The notes: generated from the sequence alone by a model not told the origin. A stretch of 64,000 bases of DNA from Forficula auricularia (GCA_024734495.1 JALMQS010000030.1:35695555-35759554); one strand, 5' to 3'. Counted from the stretch's first letter, positions 33,997 to 46,506 are shown. Numbers and translations are program-made.

Positions 33997-35015
33997 TTAG
34001 TTGAAACTATGATAACGGATTTCTAAGTGAACTAGTTCGGGGCATAACACAAATAAATTGTCTCTGTCAAGTTCCATCTCTTCAGGAATTCTAAAACCAA
34101 CATTTTAATTTGTTTGCCATTTATTTTCAACAAGTTATAGAGTTCACTAACGAAATTGGGATCTCTAGAAGATAATTGTAATTCAGTAAGTAATGGAAAT
34201 TTCCATAGGTTTTCGATAACTTTTTCTTGTGGCTTAAATAGAATTATCTTTTTTGCATCTGGACAAAATTTCACAAAACATTTTAAAGTTGTTAAGCTTG
34301 TTTCTCCTTCATAAAATTCAGTAATGTTAGATAATTTGTTGAGAATATTGTCATCATTAATGTAAGTAGCTAACAATGGCTCTAATTGTTGAAAGTATCC
34401 AAAACTTTTCAAATTAGGGAGGAGATTTATGAGTCTGCCACACTCGTATGCACTTAAGTGCATTCCCTTGATATATTCGATTTTTCGGAGTGCAATTTGA
34501 ACATCTGGATCATGGCGGTTGAAATCCTCTTTGAGCAAAAGCTGGTGGATTGCACAATTATTATTGGCACTACAATATACCCGCAGAGATTTCAAGCTTG
34601 TGGTTTGTTTCAGAAATGTTAGGAAGATCGCTTTGCTCTGACGTTTGATAAATAAATTTCTAAAATCGATTGTTTCGATATTCGGACAGTATTTCGGTAT
34701 TATTTCCAAAATCGATTTGATAAATTGTTGGTTAAGTGAACATTGATCAAGGCCTAAGAATGTTGTCCTCTCATCAATGAAAATAGGAAGACAATTCCAC
34801 ATTGTGACGTCACTAAGGGTTTCTTTTTCCGAGAGGAAAATCTGCAGCAATTTGTCCTTATGCAGAGGCAGGATAGAATTTACAAGCTCTCCCGTCAATT
34901 TAGGATCTCTTTTCATACCCTTCAGGAGAATTTTGAAAATCGCATGCAGTTGCCTATCTTGCGAATTGTTTGCTCCACAATTCATTATGAAATCTGAAAC
35001 ATTGAAGAATTTCAT
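33997..35015 (-). CDS. leucine-rich-repeat-like protein, frame broken near the C terminus
   Basis: From ATG at 35015 a frame of 327 codons runs to TAG at 34032. It is rich in Leu, Ile and Asn, with repeated stretches such as IIPKYCPNIETIDF, SLKSLRVYC, LLPNLKSFGYF and FPLLTELQLS that look like degenerate ribonuclease-inhibitor-type LRRs; no F-box is visible. At four T (minus strand, 34096-34093) the frame seems to lose one base: the alternative frame continues as an LRR-like segment (LCPELVHLEIRYH) to TAA at 33999-33997, and AATAAA follows at 33992-33987. ATTCTTCAATGTTTCAG ending at 34994 is a possible splice acceptor, so the true start could be upstream with Met at 35015 inside an intron. A sequencing error, a fresh pseudogene or a genuine short form are all possible. 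Function unknown. Confidence 0.6.
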
Positions 35016-35326
35016 GAATTATTTATTATGTTCCAATTTATGTTATAAAAAAGAAAATAAGCTTTAATACATATTTCCCTATTTGCCGTTATACTTAGTC
35101 TTGGAAACAGAGTTTAGGCAAAATAGTCCAGTCAAAATAGACAAAAGAAAAATGCTAAGCTTCTTAATACAATAATTCGCATGGAGCTAAAAATTGGTAC
35201 ACCATTACAAATGAAATATTAAAAATCCCCATCCTCCCGACCTCTGCAAAAAAATTTGTCCAAGGTCAAAGGTAAAAATTATTCGTTTTTCGCATTTTTC
35301 TCGCAAACGGTAAGTGTTATCGTAAA

Positions 35327-36066
35327 AAAATAATTTTTAAGAAAAAAATAAAAACCGACTTCAAAAAATTAAATGCAACAAATAAAATACACTAAAAGGT
35401 ATAAAATAATTATTATCTTATTTAGTTAGAACTAAACGACGAAATATTAACATGAAATTACTTTTTGAAGTCGGTACCAAACAAACTATACCTATAATCG
35501 AGCATACCCGCCAAACGTACTAAGTAAGATCCGTCGAGTGCGATTCATAAAAGGTATATGTTTGGCACCAACTTCAAAAAGTAATTTCATGTTAATATTT
35601 CGTCGTTTAGTTGTAACTAAATAAGATAATAATTATTTTATTCCTTTTAGTGTATTTTATTTGTTGCATTTAATTTTTTGAAGTCGGTTTTTATTTTTTC
35701 TTAAAAATTATTTTTATTTTTTCTCTTTTTAGTGATGTTATTAATAGTGATCATATTATCAGAACTTGACCAAATTAATATGACACCATCCCTAAGACAC
35801 CCCCTTTTGGATAAAAAAAGAACCATCGAAATCGGTTCATAAACAAAGAGGTTAGGTCTAAACAAACCTAATAAAAAAGGTCTAATACCTATGAAAAAAA
35901 ATCGAAAAAAATGGGACCAATCGGAAGCTAGACTGGACCCAATGCAAATTTTTTTTTCAAAATCGGTTGATAATTGGCGGAGATATGAGGTAACATAGGC
36001 ACAAAAAAAAAAAAAAAAAATTCAATCGAATAGAGAACCTCCTCCTTTTTTGAAGTCGGTTAAAAA
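35327..36066 (+). mobile_element. hairpin-plus-tail element, copy 2
   Basis: Same order as copy 1: hairpin arms, loop with GATCCGTCGAGTGCGATTCA, tail ending in AAGTCGGTTAAAAA at 36066. It directly abuts a truncated TTAA-type element. Confidence 0.8.
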
Positions 36067-36591
36067 TGACAGATAAAATACGTTTTAAATTTCTATAAAA
36101 ATCGTTTTTTTTTTATTTTTTAACAAATGTAATCAACGCCTACGTTACACCTATGAAAATTATAATGCGCGCTTTATACAACTTTCGCTGGTTAAATAAA
36201 TACGCTGTTGCCAAATTGTTTTTAGTGTAAATTTTGTTTTATACATTTTTCAATTTATTTATTCATTATTATCTCAGAAACTGTGTTGTATTATAAAAAT
36301 TCTCTTAAAATATGTATTGGTTTTTGTTTAATGTTGGTTTAGTTTTTTATAAAAATGGTAACAAGGGTTTCCTAATTATAATTAAATATGTATGTAAATT
36401 TTCCGATATCTCGTATAGTGCAATGTATAAGAGCCTGAAAAATTCGATTTTTGAAATTTAATATCTCCGGAACTGTATTGTTCATAAATTTCGTTTTGCC
36501 TCCAATCAATGCACTAGTATTTAAATAATAATCTGTCTAAATTTCAAAAAAAATCCTAAGAAAAACCCATATGGTGAAACAACTACCTTAA
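36067..36591 (-). mobile_element. TTAA-type element (copy 4), truncated
   Basis: Reverse-oriented copy of the family at 9604-10693. The end GGTGAAACAACTACC then TTAA (36588-36591) is intact; the other end is missing, replaced by the hairpin-plus-tail element. Confidence 0.7.
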
Positions 36592-36667
36592 AGCTAAAAA
36601 GAAATTTTAATAAAGTTAAATTTGGGAAACAAAGAAAAGATTATTTTCTATTATACAATAGACAAAA

Positions 36668-36746
36668 GGATCAGCCGGGGCTCGAGCCCGGGATCCTCGC
36701 ATGTGTACTGCGATGCTTTGTCATAAGAGCTTTAGCTCCTAATCCC
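36668..36746 (-). repeat. tRNA-derived SINE, decayed copy
   Basis: Matches the SINE at 608-800 (GGATCAGCCGGGGCTCGAGC). A deletion has removed part of the D arm, so the 5' acceptor strand is lost. The A-rich tail continues on the left to about 36610. Confidence 0.65.
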
Positions 36747-36854
36747 TGAACCCAAAATAATACCTATTATCTATATGTATTATGGAATTTCTTTTTTTAA
36801 TCCTCTCATATATTCATAAAGTGATTCTTAAATAATTTTATTTTTTCAAACATC

Positions 36855-37590
36855 TATTTTTAACCGACTTCAAAAAAGGAGGAGGTTCTCTATTCGAATG
36901 AATTTTTTTTTTTTTTTTTTTTTTTTTTTTGTGCCTATGTTACCTCATATCTCCGCCAATTGTCAACCGATTTTGAAATTTTTTTTGCATTGGGTCCAGT
37001 CTAGCTTCCGATTGGTCCCATTTTTTTTTCGTTTTTTTTTCATAGGTATTAGACCTTTTTTATTAGGTTTGTTTAGACCTAACCTGGATGGTGTCATATT
37101 AATTTGGTCAAGTTTTGATGATATGATCACTATTAATAACATCACTAAAAAGAGACAAATAAAAATAATTTTTAAGAAAAAATAAAAACCGACTTCAAAA
37201 ATTAAATGCAACAAATAAAATACACTAAAAGGTATAAAATAACTTATTAACTTATTATTAATTATTAACTTATTTAGTTACAACTAAACTACGAAATATT
37301 AACACGAAATTACTTTTTGAAGTTGGTGCCAAACATATACCTTTTATGAATCGCACTCGACGGATCTTACTTAGTACGTTTGGCTAGTACGCTCGCTTAT
37401 AGGTATAGTTTGTTTGGCACCGACTTCAAAAAGTAATTTCTTGTTAATATTTCGTAGTTTAGTTGTAACTAAATAAGTTAATAATTAATAATAAGTTAAT
37501 AAGTTATTTTATACCTTTTAGTGTATTTTATTTGTTGCATTTAATTTTTTGAAGTCGGTTTTTATTTTTTCTTAAAAATTATTTTTATCA
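36855..37590 (-). mobile_element. hairpin-plus-tail element, copy 3
   Basis: Reverse orientation: starts TTTTTAACCGACTTCAAAAA, tail first, hairpin last, ending in GAAGTCGG at 37550-37558 plus the T-rich terminal piece. A poly-T run of about 29 bases (36901-36930) sits in the tail. Confidence 0.8.
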
Positions 37591-37599
37591 AGTATGAAG

Positions 37600-38860
37600 T
37601 ACACAAAGACTGAAGCTAGATACAAAATATTTGATGAGCCTTTTGAGAATTCCTTTGAGCTAAATATCGATGAATTAATGTCCCAAAAACAATTAAAAAC
37701 TTCTCACTATACACTGATTTGTCTCTTACTTGTATAATAAAAAATTTATAAAGTAACAAAGCTTAATTTCTTAAGTATATTAAATAAATATTTTTTCTCA
37801 TCAGCTATTATTAGCGTTAGTGTATTCTATGTGTGTCCCAAAACAACTCATATTCTTCCAATGTGGCCCAGGGAAGTTAAAAGGTTGGACACCCCTAGTT
37901 TAGAACTTATATTGATAGTTTGAAAATCTTATAAATTTAATTTTTAACCACCCCCCCTCTCTTTAATTCCAACCAAAATTTAATCAGCTCTTAATCTCAA
38001 TGCACCAAAACTACATGTGAAATTTTGTTTTGATATTCACACTAGTTTTTGAGCTAGACACAAAAATGTGTAACGTACTACGTATTAACTAACACATTTT
38101 GACAAAACAGTTAATATCTCAAAAAATATAATTTTTTCGATGTTCACTCATTTTTTTGTAGACCAAAACGCCATTATTTTGCTCAATTTTTACCCAGTAT
38201 GGTCTTGTAAAAAATTATCAGGTGTGTGTTTTTTTGCTGTTAAGTGAATATATAGTGATGAATATTAAAAAAAAATTTACGATTGAGGTAGTATTAGTAG
38301 GTAATAGTAAAATTTGTACTTTTTCGTTAGTCGGGGGCAAATGTCGCCAATTGTGAATCAATCACCGGTTCTTTTAGAAAATGAATATTAATTAAAAAAT
38401 AATTAATAAATGCCCAAAAAAATTCGAATATGTAAAAGTCTTTACCGGTTCGGTTAAGCTATATTCAGTTCGGCTCGGTTCGGCTCGTATATCTTCATTT
38501 CGGGCTGGTTTTTAGGCGATTACGTTAGCCGAACCGAGCCGAACTGAATATTTCTTAACCGAACCTTTCAAAGTTTGTTCGGGAACCCATTTTTTTATCT
38601 AAATGAACCGAGATGATAAATAGAACCGAACCTATGAAAAGTTCTGAAAGTGAAAAGTGCCAACGCCCTGGGGCTCACTTGAGACAATTTGAGACATCTC
38701 GGTTTTGAAATTTGGCGTAATTCTACATTATTTGGCGATTTTTTCGCTTGCGCCCGGCTAACGGAAAAGTACGGTAAAATTATTATTTAATAAATAAATA
38801 ATTAGGCAATATGGTACTTACGTTTGGTTTCAGGAGAATTTAAAATTATGGTGCCCATGT
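37600..38860. other. non-coding, repeat remnants
   Basis: Bases 37860-37915 resemble a hAT end (GTTGGACACCCCTAG). Bases 37960-38210 are a reverse fragment of the G/C-tract family. An inverted repeat built on CGGTTCGGTTAAG and GAGCCGAACTGAATAT lies at 38450-38575. No gene. Confidence 0.5.
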
Positions 38861-39342
38861 TTGTAGATGGAGAACGAGCCAAGATATATGATCCATATAC
38901 CTATATCTTTTATCTATGATATGATCCAGGAAAACCAAAATTGGATACCTGGCTACCAATCCCCCCACTCTTACCTGCAGGTTCATTGTTCTCCTGAGAG
39001 GGTGCATTCCTTTCTGAACGTATCCTTTTCGGACTCCACCTTATTTTTCAAATCTATAAAAAAATCATTAAAATATTATGGAAAATAGTACCCCGTAAAT
39101 CATAATAAAATCTATATTTTTTTGTCTATAATAAAAAAATATGAACATATAAATTAATAACTTAAATTTAGATTTCTTCACTTCTAATCGGATTAATTTA
39201 ATTATTTGTTTACTAATAATAATAAATAAATGTCTTTTTACTCAAGTATTATAAAATAGATGTAGCAAGAGCGCATTTAACAGCTCTATGTTGTTGTTGT
39301 TAATGTTTATTTGAATTACATAGATTTAATCATAATATTTAA

Positions 39343-39995
39343 GGACGTTCCCTTAATATAGTTTGCTCTTTCCCCTACTCTCACATGCGCAGAAAGGCAA
39401 AAATATTCTCTGCGTCGCTTCTCGGATCTGGCAACATTACATTCTTACGGACGGTAAAAGACAAAGAATAAAAAAACACTTCATGAAACAGCTCAATGCG
39501 AAATTCCAGATGAGAACAGTATAGTTAGGTTAAGAAAATTAGCTAAAAATCTCAAATGCACCAGCTGCAGAAGTTTTTTAGATATGGAAAAAATTGAGTG
39601 ATTTTAGTGCGACGTTGCCAAGTCGTCATCACTCACTTGTCATGCAATGAGAGAAAAGATGAAAACCAACAAAATACTTAACTTTTAAAATTTTTCATAC
39701 AAAACGAATACCGCTTGATACAATTATTTTAACAGGAAAATATTTGTTATATCTTCAGTTAATGATTCTCAGTTTTTCAAAAGAATTTCAAGAAAATTAC
39801 GATTGTTATTTAATGAAACAGTCGCTTTAACATCAATCGGGATTCGGTAAATATGCAAATTTCAATGGTCTATATTTACAAATTTAGTGCCGCAAGAACT
39901 ATTGAAAAAATTTCTACGTTTAAAGGACACTTGTAAATATGTATATTCAAAGTTTTAAAAAGATTGCAAGATAATCGATTAATTAGGGAACGTCC
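39343..39995. mobile_element. TTAA-flanked MITE
   Basis: Inverted ends GGACGTTCCCT and AGGGAACGTCC, flanked by TTAA at 39339-39342 and 39996-39999. It differs from the GGTAGTTGTT family. It holds no frame of note. TTAA duplication suggests piggyBac-type mobilisation. Confidence 0.8.
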
Positions 39996-39999
39996 TTAA

Positions 40000-40720
40000 G
40001 TAAAAGTATTTTAAATTATTAGCGAAAAAAATTCAAACTCATGAAAGTTTTCAGGGATGAATAATTTTTTTATCCCACTTTGCCACACTTTCACGAGTCT
40101 GATACCTACAGCGTTCATTTTTAAACAAGGCTGACTGATATTTCGTTCATTTAGTTTAAAATATTGACAAAACCACCCGTCAGAATAAGTTTTTTTTATC
40201 ATTTTTGCATTGATTAATATAAATTAAAGATTTTTTTGTATTTTTATCTTTAGCAAAATTGTATGAAAAATGTGCGTTTTACACAAGATTCCCTATTGAC
40301 TATATGTTAAATATTCAATTTTTACTTTCACATTTATATTCATTGAATATAATGTGGAAGTAATGCGATGCCATGTCTGGGTCCTGACTCTCTGAGAGTT
40401 TGTATCTCAAAGATGAAAAAAAGTTAAAATTTATTTTGTAGCTTCTAGGTGGAAGGAATCGATGCCCTTAATAGTTGGAAACCGGATTTGGGACATAAAA
40501 CCGTATATTGTGGTCCCCAGAGGCCAAAAATTCATTGATCAGTGCGTACGTATGTACGTATGTACCCTCCCTGCGTTACGCAACCATTAGTCTCAGAGCT
40601 ACGAAATTCGAAACTTAAGCTCGATATAGGCTAGAAGGTGTACAGCAAGCATTTGGTTGAAATTGAAAAACCGGAAGTGCATATTTAAATGAAAGATTTC
40701 TCGTTTTTTTTTTGGTTTTC
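40000..40720. other. unassigned non-coding stretch
   Basis: A 63-codon frame on the minus strand (40011-40202) lacks motifs. GTACGTATGTACGTATGTAC near 40545 is a short palindromic run. Nothing else recognised. Confidence 0.4.
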
Positions 40721-40900
40721 TCAAAAACGGCTATAACGATTTTTTTTTAAATTACTCTATTTATCAAGTGTCATGAGTTATTAGTTGTGTCAAATTTTCA
40801 ATCGGATTAAAAATTTGACACAACTAATAACTCATGACACTCTGATAAATACACTAATTTAAAAAAAATCGTTATAGCCGTTTTTGAGAAAATTAAAAAA
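40720..40900. repeat. inverted repeat
   Basis: Nearly perfect arms: CTCAAAAACGGCTATAACGA (left) and TCGTTATAGCCGTTTTTGAG (right), with GTCATGAGTTATTAGTTGTG further in and a short loop near 40806. Confidence 0.85.
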
Positions 40901-41067
40901 TAACGAAATAAAGGAAGGGAGTGTAAATTAGTAGTGTCGCTATGATTTCAAATAAATGAAAATGTGAAAGTCGTGTGGTGAACACACCAGTTGATTAATA
41001 ATCGATTACACGAAAACTACACTTCGGATCTTTCTCAAAAAATTATTTTATATGTATTTATAAGCGA

Positions 41068-41318
41068 TTAAGGTAGTTGTTTCACGACAATACTAGGAAA
41101 AAGTTAATGCTAGAGTATATAGAACAAACAATAACGATTCATAGTTCATAAGACAAAAACTTTTTGCTGTTTATGTACCAATTCTAGCCTATCCCGTGCC
41201 GGAACTATTGCTCATAAATGTCTTTTTGCCACCAATCGATGCAGAAGTATTTAAATAATAATCTGTATAAATTTCAAAAAATCCTAAGAAAATGCATTTG
41301 GCGGAACAACTACCTTAA
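41068..41318. mobile_element. TTAA-type MITE (copy 5), internally deleted
   Basis: TTAA at 41068 and 41315, ends GGTAGTTGTTTCACGAC and GCGGAACAACTACC. Only about 120 bp of each end of the 1.1-kb family remain, the usual form of a deletion-derived MITE. Confidence 0.85.
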
Positions 41319-41754
41319 TAACATATCAAAAATTTATCTTTTTATCTTAAAAATTGCTCTAATATCCGTACAGCCGTAAACGACTGAGCTGTGTACTTAG
41401 TTGTGAAAAAAATTCATTTTTTGGGCATTTTATAGTTGAATTCGAACTTCCTTTTTATCAATTATAGTTTGTATATTGATTCTATATATTTTCAATTTAT
41501 ACCAATTATTTATTAATATAAAAATAATAATTAAATTCATAAAATGGGTCAAATTGCACGCTAATAGATGGCTCTAAATTAATCAACAAATCAGAAAGTT
41601 TTGTTTTTTTATAAATTTGTATTCAATTTGTTTATTAATTCTATTAAATTTAATTCTATTTCATTACCTATATATTATAAGAGACAGATTTATAAAATAT
41701 AAATTTTAGGTATCTGAAGGGATTACCTACCTATGTAAAATTTTCTATTAAATT

Positions 41755-42655
41755 GAAAGTTTTTGCCGAGAGTAGCAGAATTTTATATATTGAAGGTGTT
41801 AAAATTAATTTTCGCAGGATGTACGTTTTGTTGACTTCCGGAGGAGGTTCTCTATTCGATTGAATTTTTTTTTTTTTTTTTTTTGTGCCTATGTTACCTC
41901 ATATCTCCGCCAATTGCTCAACCGATTTTGAAAATTTTTTTGCATTGGGTCCAGTCTAGCATTCCGATTGGTCTCTTTTTTCGATTTTTTTCATAGGTAT
42001 TAGACCTTTTATTAGGTTTGTTTACTAGGCTTGTCTCGACCTAACCTCTTTGTTTATGAACCGATTTCGATGGTTCTTTTTTATCCGAAAGGGGGTGTCT
42101 TAGGGATGGTGTCATATTAATTTGGTCAAGTTCTGATGATATAATCACTATTAATAACATCACTAAAAAGAGAAAAATAAAATAATTTTTAAGAAAAAAA
42201 TAAAAGCAGACTTCAAAAAATTAAATGCAACAAATGTAAAAATACACTAAAAGGTATAAAATAATTATTATCTTATTTAGTTACAACTAAACGACGAAAT
42301 ATTAACATGAAATTACTTTTTGAAGTTGGTGCCAAACATATACCTTTTATGAATCGCACTCGACGGATCTTACTTAGTACGTTTGGCGGGTACGCTCGCT
42401 TATAGGATATAGTTTGTTTAGCACTGACTTTAAAAAGTAATTTCGTGTTAATATTTCGTCGTTTAGTTGTAACTAAATAAGGTGATGAATTATTTTATAC
42501 GCTTTAGTGTATTTTTATATTTGTTTGCATTTAAATTTTTGAAGTCGGTTTTTTTTTTCTTAAAAAATTTTTATATTTCTTCATAACGAGAACTATAGTT
42601 TTGTTGTAAATAAATAAAATTTATAACACAATCTTTTATTGTCTCCTTCAATGTA
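41755..42655. mobile_element. Penelope-like inverted repeat split by a hairpin-plus-tail element
   Basis: The left piece (GCCGAGAGTAGCAGAATTTT, 41767) and the right piece (AACGAGAACTATAGTTTTG, 42586, to GTCTCCTTCAATG) belong to the family at 8355-8611. Hairpin-plus-tail copy 4 (41826-42570, reverse) lies between them, so it inserted later. Confidence 0.65.
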
Positions 42656-42833
42656 AAATTTTCTATTGTTTGTTATGGTTCAAAATGAGACAAATAGTGA
42701 ACTCATCTTATTGAGTAAAGGATGGGATTAGATTTTGAAAGGTTAGATTACAAAGATATTCGGACAAGGGTGAGCCGGATGGGTTCCGAACCTTATTATA
42801 TCATCTAAAATATTTGAGATATCAAATTCCTTA

Positions 42834-42933
42834 NNNNNNNNNNNNNNNNNNNNNNNNNNNNNNNNNNNNNNNNNNNNNNNNNNNNNNNNNNNNNNNNNNN
42901 NNNNNNNNNNNNNNNNNNNNNNNNNNNNNNNNN
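42834..42933. other. assembly gap
   Basis: Exactly 100 N, the usual placeholder for a gap of unknown size. Distances across it are not reliable. Confidence 0.99.
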
Positions 42934-43570
42934 GATTTTAAATTAAATATTAATTATTTTTCTTGAAAAAGAGAATTTATTAAAATTCTTTAATAAAACA
43001 ATTTTTTTTTGTCAGATTTTAATTACCGAGCGATGACAGAGAGGGTGGAAAGTGGGGGAGGAATTATGGTTTATGGTCCATCTAGTACAAGATTCACTTC
43101 ACTCTAAATTCATTTTTATTTGTTATGAAATTTTTTTTTTGTTATTTTCAATATTTAGTGGAAAAAGATGATGATCAAGCGAGGCGTCCTTTGTGTCCCC
43201 GTTAGACATTATTAAATCCCCCCTCCCCTCCCGTCCCCGCCGCCCATACATGGGGTTTTGTATATAAAATCAAACGCAATGTTTTGCCTTCCACCACCCT
43301 ATATATACATATATGATAACAAAAATGAGCTGTATGACAAAGCGACAACCCCCCCCTTAGGGGTAGCACTCTGGTATTTTAATAACGCTCCGGGCTCTAT
43401 ATATGAAGTATTGAAGAGGTTGGACCCCCGGGGCCGCCAATTCATTCAGAGCGTCATTTTGAAATTAGCCACTCTGTGGAACAATAACAGTATGCCGAGT
43501 TTTCAAAAGCATTCCTAAAATATCCATTGAGAGATCAGTTTTTCAAGAGCTGATGGGTATGGGGTAAAAT
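42934..43570. other. unassigned, with C and G tracts
   Basis: Moderately GC-rich patches at 43030-43080 and 43170-43450. The 86-codon frame at 43258-43518 has no domain that I recognise. Possibly regulatory or an unrecognised repeat. Confidence 0.35.
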
Positions 43571-43571
43571 G

Positions 43572-43665
43572 GGATAGTACCGGGGCAGGTTGGAACACAC
43601 TCGGGGCAGGTTGGAACACACTCGGGGCAGGTTGGAACACATGCGGGGTACATTGGGACACGCGC
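43572..43665 (+). repeat. 24-bp minisatellite
   Basis: Four units of the type CGGGGCAGGTTGGAACACAC, the last one diverged (GCGGGGTACATTGGGACAC). Confidence 0.9.
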
Positions 43666-44421
43666 GGAAGGCAAAGTGGGATCTTGATTTATACTCCGCG
43701 TACAGGTTCAAAGACTTCTTCAGATTTATTAAAAGTACATTTGCCTTTTTTTTATTTTTATTATTATTAAAGATGCACGCTTATTCTATTTTCAATTCAT
43801 TCGAAATTATTCCGCTAATATCACAAAAGAGAGGCTTTCAATTTAGAAATACATTATTAAAGATTTCAAAGCAAAACATTCCATTTCTATTATGCAAAGA
43901 CAATTAAGAGAAAAGAGAGCGGGGCTGGAAAAAAATCTCTCGAGTAGCGAATTCTTGCCTGCGGGGCTTAAAAGAAGAGGCCTTTGAGGAAATTTTCGGT
44001 CAATGGAATCAACTAATAATGAAAACGAGTTTTGTCCCTCCACCACCGCCCTTTTTAAAGGATCACCTTTTGTAGTCAATAATTAAAATAATGCTTTGGA
44101 CTGTTTGAAATTCATTAACGTGACTTTGTTCTATATATAGAGGTGGATTCCATTCTGAGGGTGTTTAATTATTTTGCTAGCCAAAAACTCGTAGGTACGG
44201 ATAAAGATTTCTAGAGAGATATCAACGAGGTAATCCACTGCTTGATGCAAATAACCATATATCTTGTATATATATAACAAGTATAAAATTATAATTTAAA
44301 TATAAACCGAATGTTTTCTACATTTGATTCAATCGCGAATCAACTGTAGGGAATTTTTGTCAAATATTGAGTGAAAATAATATTTGAACTTATATATTTC
44401 TAACTTGAAATAATGATCTTA

Positions 44422-44900
44422 AATAAATTTTTATAATTTTTCTAATTAATATAACAAAGAATAATTGCTATATCAATGAGAATTGTTTTTGACCGCGCTT
44501 ATTTGAAAAATATATTTTATCACGAGACTACTGCGGATTATGCTATTGAAGTCTGTGGAGTCTTAAGTCTGGACCAAGAGAGAAAAGATGTGATCCACTT
44601 AGCCACAATCCAACGTCATTTCACGTATAGCCCGCTAGACATTCGGATGGATCACCAAGTGAATTTGAAATCTCAGATGTTATATATTCAATCTCCCTAA
44701 ATGACGTTGGATTGTAGCTAAGTGGATCACATCTTTTTCTCTCTTGGTCCAGACTTAAGACTCCACAGACTTCAATAGCATAATCCGCAGTAGTCTCGTG
44801 ATAAATATCTTTTTCAAAAAAGCGCGGTCAAAACAATTCTCATTGATATAGCAATTATTCTTTGTTATATTAATTAGAAAAATTATAAAAATAATAATTT
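44422..44900. repeat. long hairpin with ~200-bp arms and 72-bp loop
   Basis: The left arm (44422-44626) and right arm (44699-44900) pair with few mismatches: GAGACTACTGCGGATTATGC against GCATAATCCGCAGTAGTCTC, and AAGTGGATCACATCTTT. The arms are GC-richer than their flanks and open in one frame (44476-44700), as if copied from a gene or unique sequence. No hammerhead core and no known TE end is present. Confidence 0.85.
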
Positions 44901-44976
44901 AAATATATACAAATTTTTTATAAACAAAAATAAATAAATAAATAAATTAGCACGTTCTGATGTGGGCCATCCTCTT

Positions 44977-46132
44977 GACTTTACCATAGACCCTAGCCGC
45001 TCTCTTATATTAACTATTTAATAAAATTATTATAAATCATGTAGGGGGGGGGTTCCATTTTAAGACAACTGAGGGGGGGGGGCACTGATTATGTATACAA
45101 AATTTGGTTGAATTTGGTAGAAGGGACTAAAATTTCACCCCCCCCCCATTTTGGGCGGTTAGGTTTTGCATTTTTAGACTTCTAGGTTATGTATACAAAA
45201 TTTGGTTGAGTTTGCTCACATGGCCTAGATTTTTATTTTTTGACCCCCCCCCCTAATTTTGGTCCCAGAAAAAAATATGTTCGTTATTATAGGTTTATTT
45301 TATAGTATATTTGATTTTTCTTGTTTTTTTAGCTTGAAAATTTTATAATTTTAATTTTTAACCCTTCTTTGGGTGCACCAAAATCTAATCAGCTCTTAAT
45401 CTCAATGAACCAAAACTACATGTCAAATTTGGTTTTGATATTCACAGTAGTTTTTGAGCTAGCTGATCCAGAAAAATTTGTTGTCGTACAGACTTACAGA
45501 CTTTGACAAAATAATTAATATCTCGAACAATATATATTTTTTAATGTTCACTTATTGGAACTTTTTTGTAGACCGAAATGCCATGGTTTCGTCCAATTTT
45601 TTTAATCAAAATAGTTTTATTAAATTTCTTCCAGAACTTAAGTGACTTGATTTAAATTTTTCGTTAAATTGAAGGGTTGGTTTTGTCACAAATATAATAG
45701 AACAATAATTTTAATAACTATTTGAATTATTTAATTGATAACTATACAGTTTCGGTCACCACACAAATTCGGTCACCACACAAATTCCGGTTCTTGAACG
45801 AGATGTATGTATGATTTCAAATTATTGTAAAAAAAATTTTGTGTTATATAATTCTCTATAAAAAGAAAAAATGTAAATAAATGTTTCATTTCAAATTTTA
45901 GAACTACTGAGGATGGTCGACCAGTGGTGACCGAAACTGTATAGTTATCAATTAAATAATTCAAATAGTTATTAAAATTATTGTTTTATTATATTTGTGA
46001 CAAAACCAACCCTTCAATTTAACGAAAAATAGTTTTAGCCGTTTTTGAGATAATTTGAAAAAAAGATGCAAAAAAAACCACTTTTTTCATGCACGATTAT
46101 GATACTTAACCATACCCTGTATGGTAAAGTAA
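44977..46132 (-). mobile_element. G/C-tract repeat, complete copy with nested palindrome
   Basis: Runs from TTGACTTTACCATAGACCCT to ACCCTGTATGGTAAAGTA in reverse orientation, with the modules ACAAAATTTGGTTGA and C tracts at 45040-45260. A palindrome of about 375 bp (45655-46030, arms starting TTAAATTGAAGGGTTGGTTT) interrupts it. Confidence 0.75.
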
Positions 46133-46438
46133 AAAAAAAAAAAACAATCTTCAGTCGATTATTAAAATACCGAACGTTTCGGGAGAATTTCGCTCTTTAT
46201 CAATGTAATTTTAATTTAAGAATTTTAAAAATAAAAAAAAAGCTTTTTTATAAAATGAATATAAAGCAATTATAAACAAATAAATATTTTGAATACTCGT
46301 ATTAAGTATAATAATTATTATAAATGTTTGTTGAATGACCAGCTTACTTACTAAAACAAAAATGAATTTATCTATATCCTATCAGGGTATTGAAACCCCC
46401 ATGAGAAATAGCAAAGAGAATATTTATAATTAAAAAAA

Positions 46439-46475
46439 CTGATGATGAAGGTCAAAATTTCGAAACTATAGCCTC
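46439..46475 (+). ncRNA. hammerhead-like motif, probably inactive
   Basis: CTGATGA, T, GAAGGT-CAAAA-TTTC, GAAAC, TATA, GCC. Helix II is weakened and the cleavage triplet GTC is GCC. A relative without the 5' core lies at 13313-13345. Confidence 0.5.
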
Positions 46476-46506
46476 TAACAAATAAATTTATATATCTAAT
46501 AGATAC

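Noticed and set aside
43258..43907. Two frames of 86 and 105 codons
   Set aside because: The second begins in a 24-bp minisatellite and neither contains a recognisable motif.
44476..44700. Small protein-coding gene in the left hairpin arm
   Set aside because: The frame ends inside the loop and right arm, has no motif, and depends on one arm of the palindrome.
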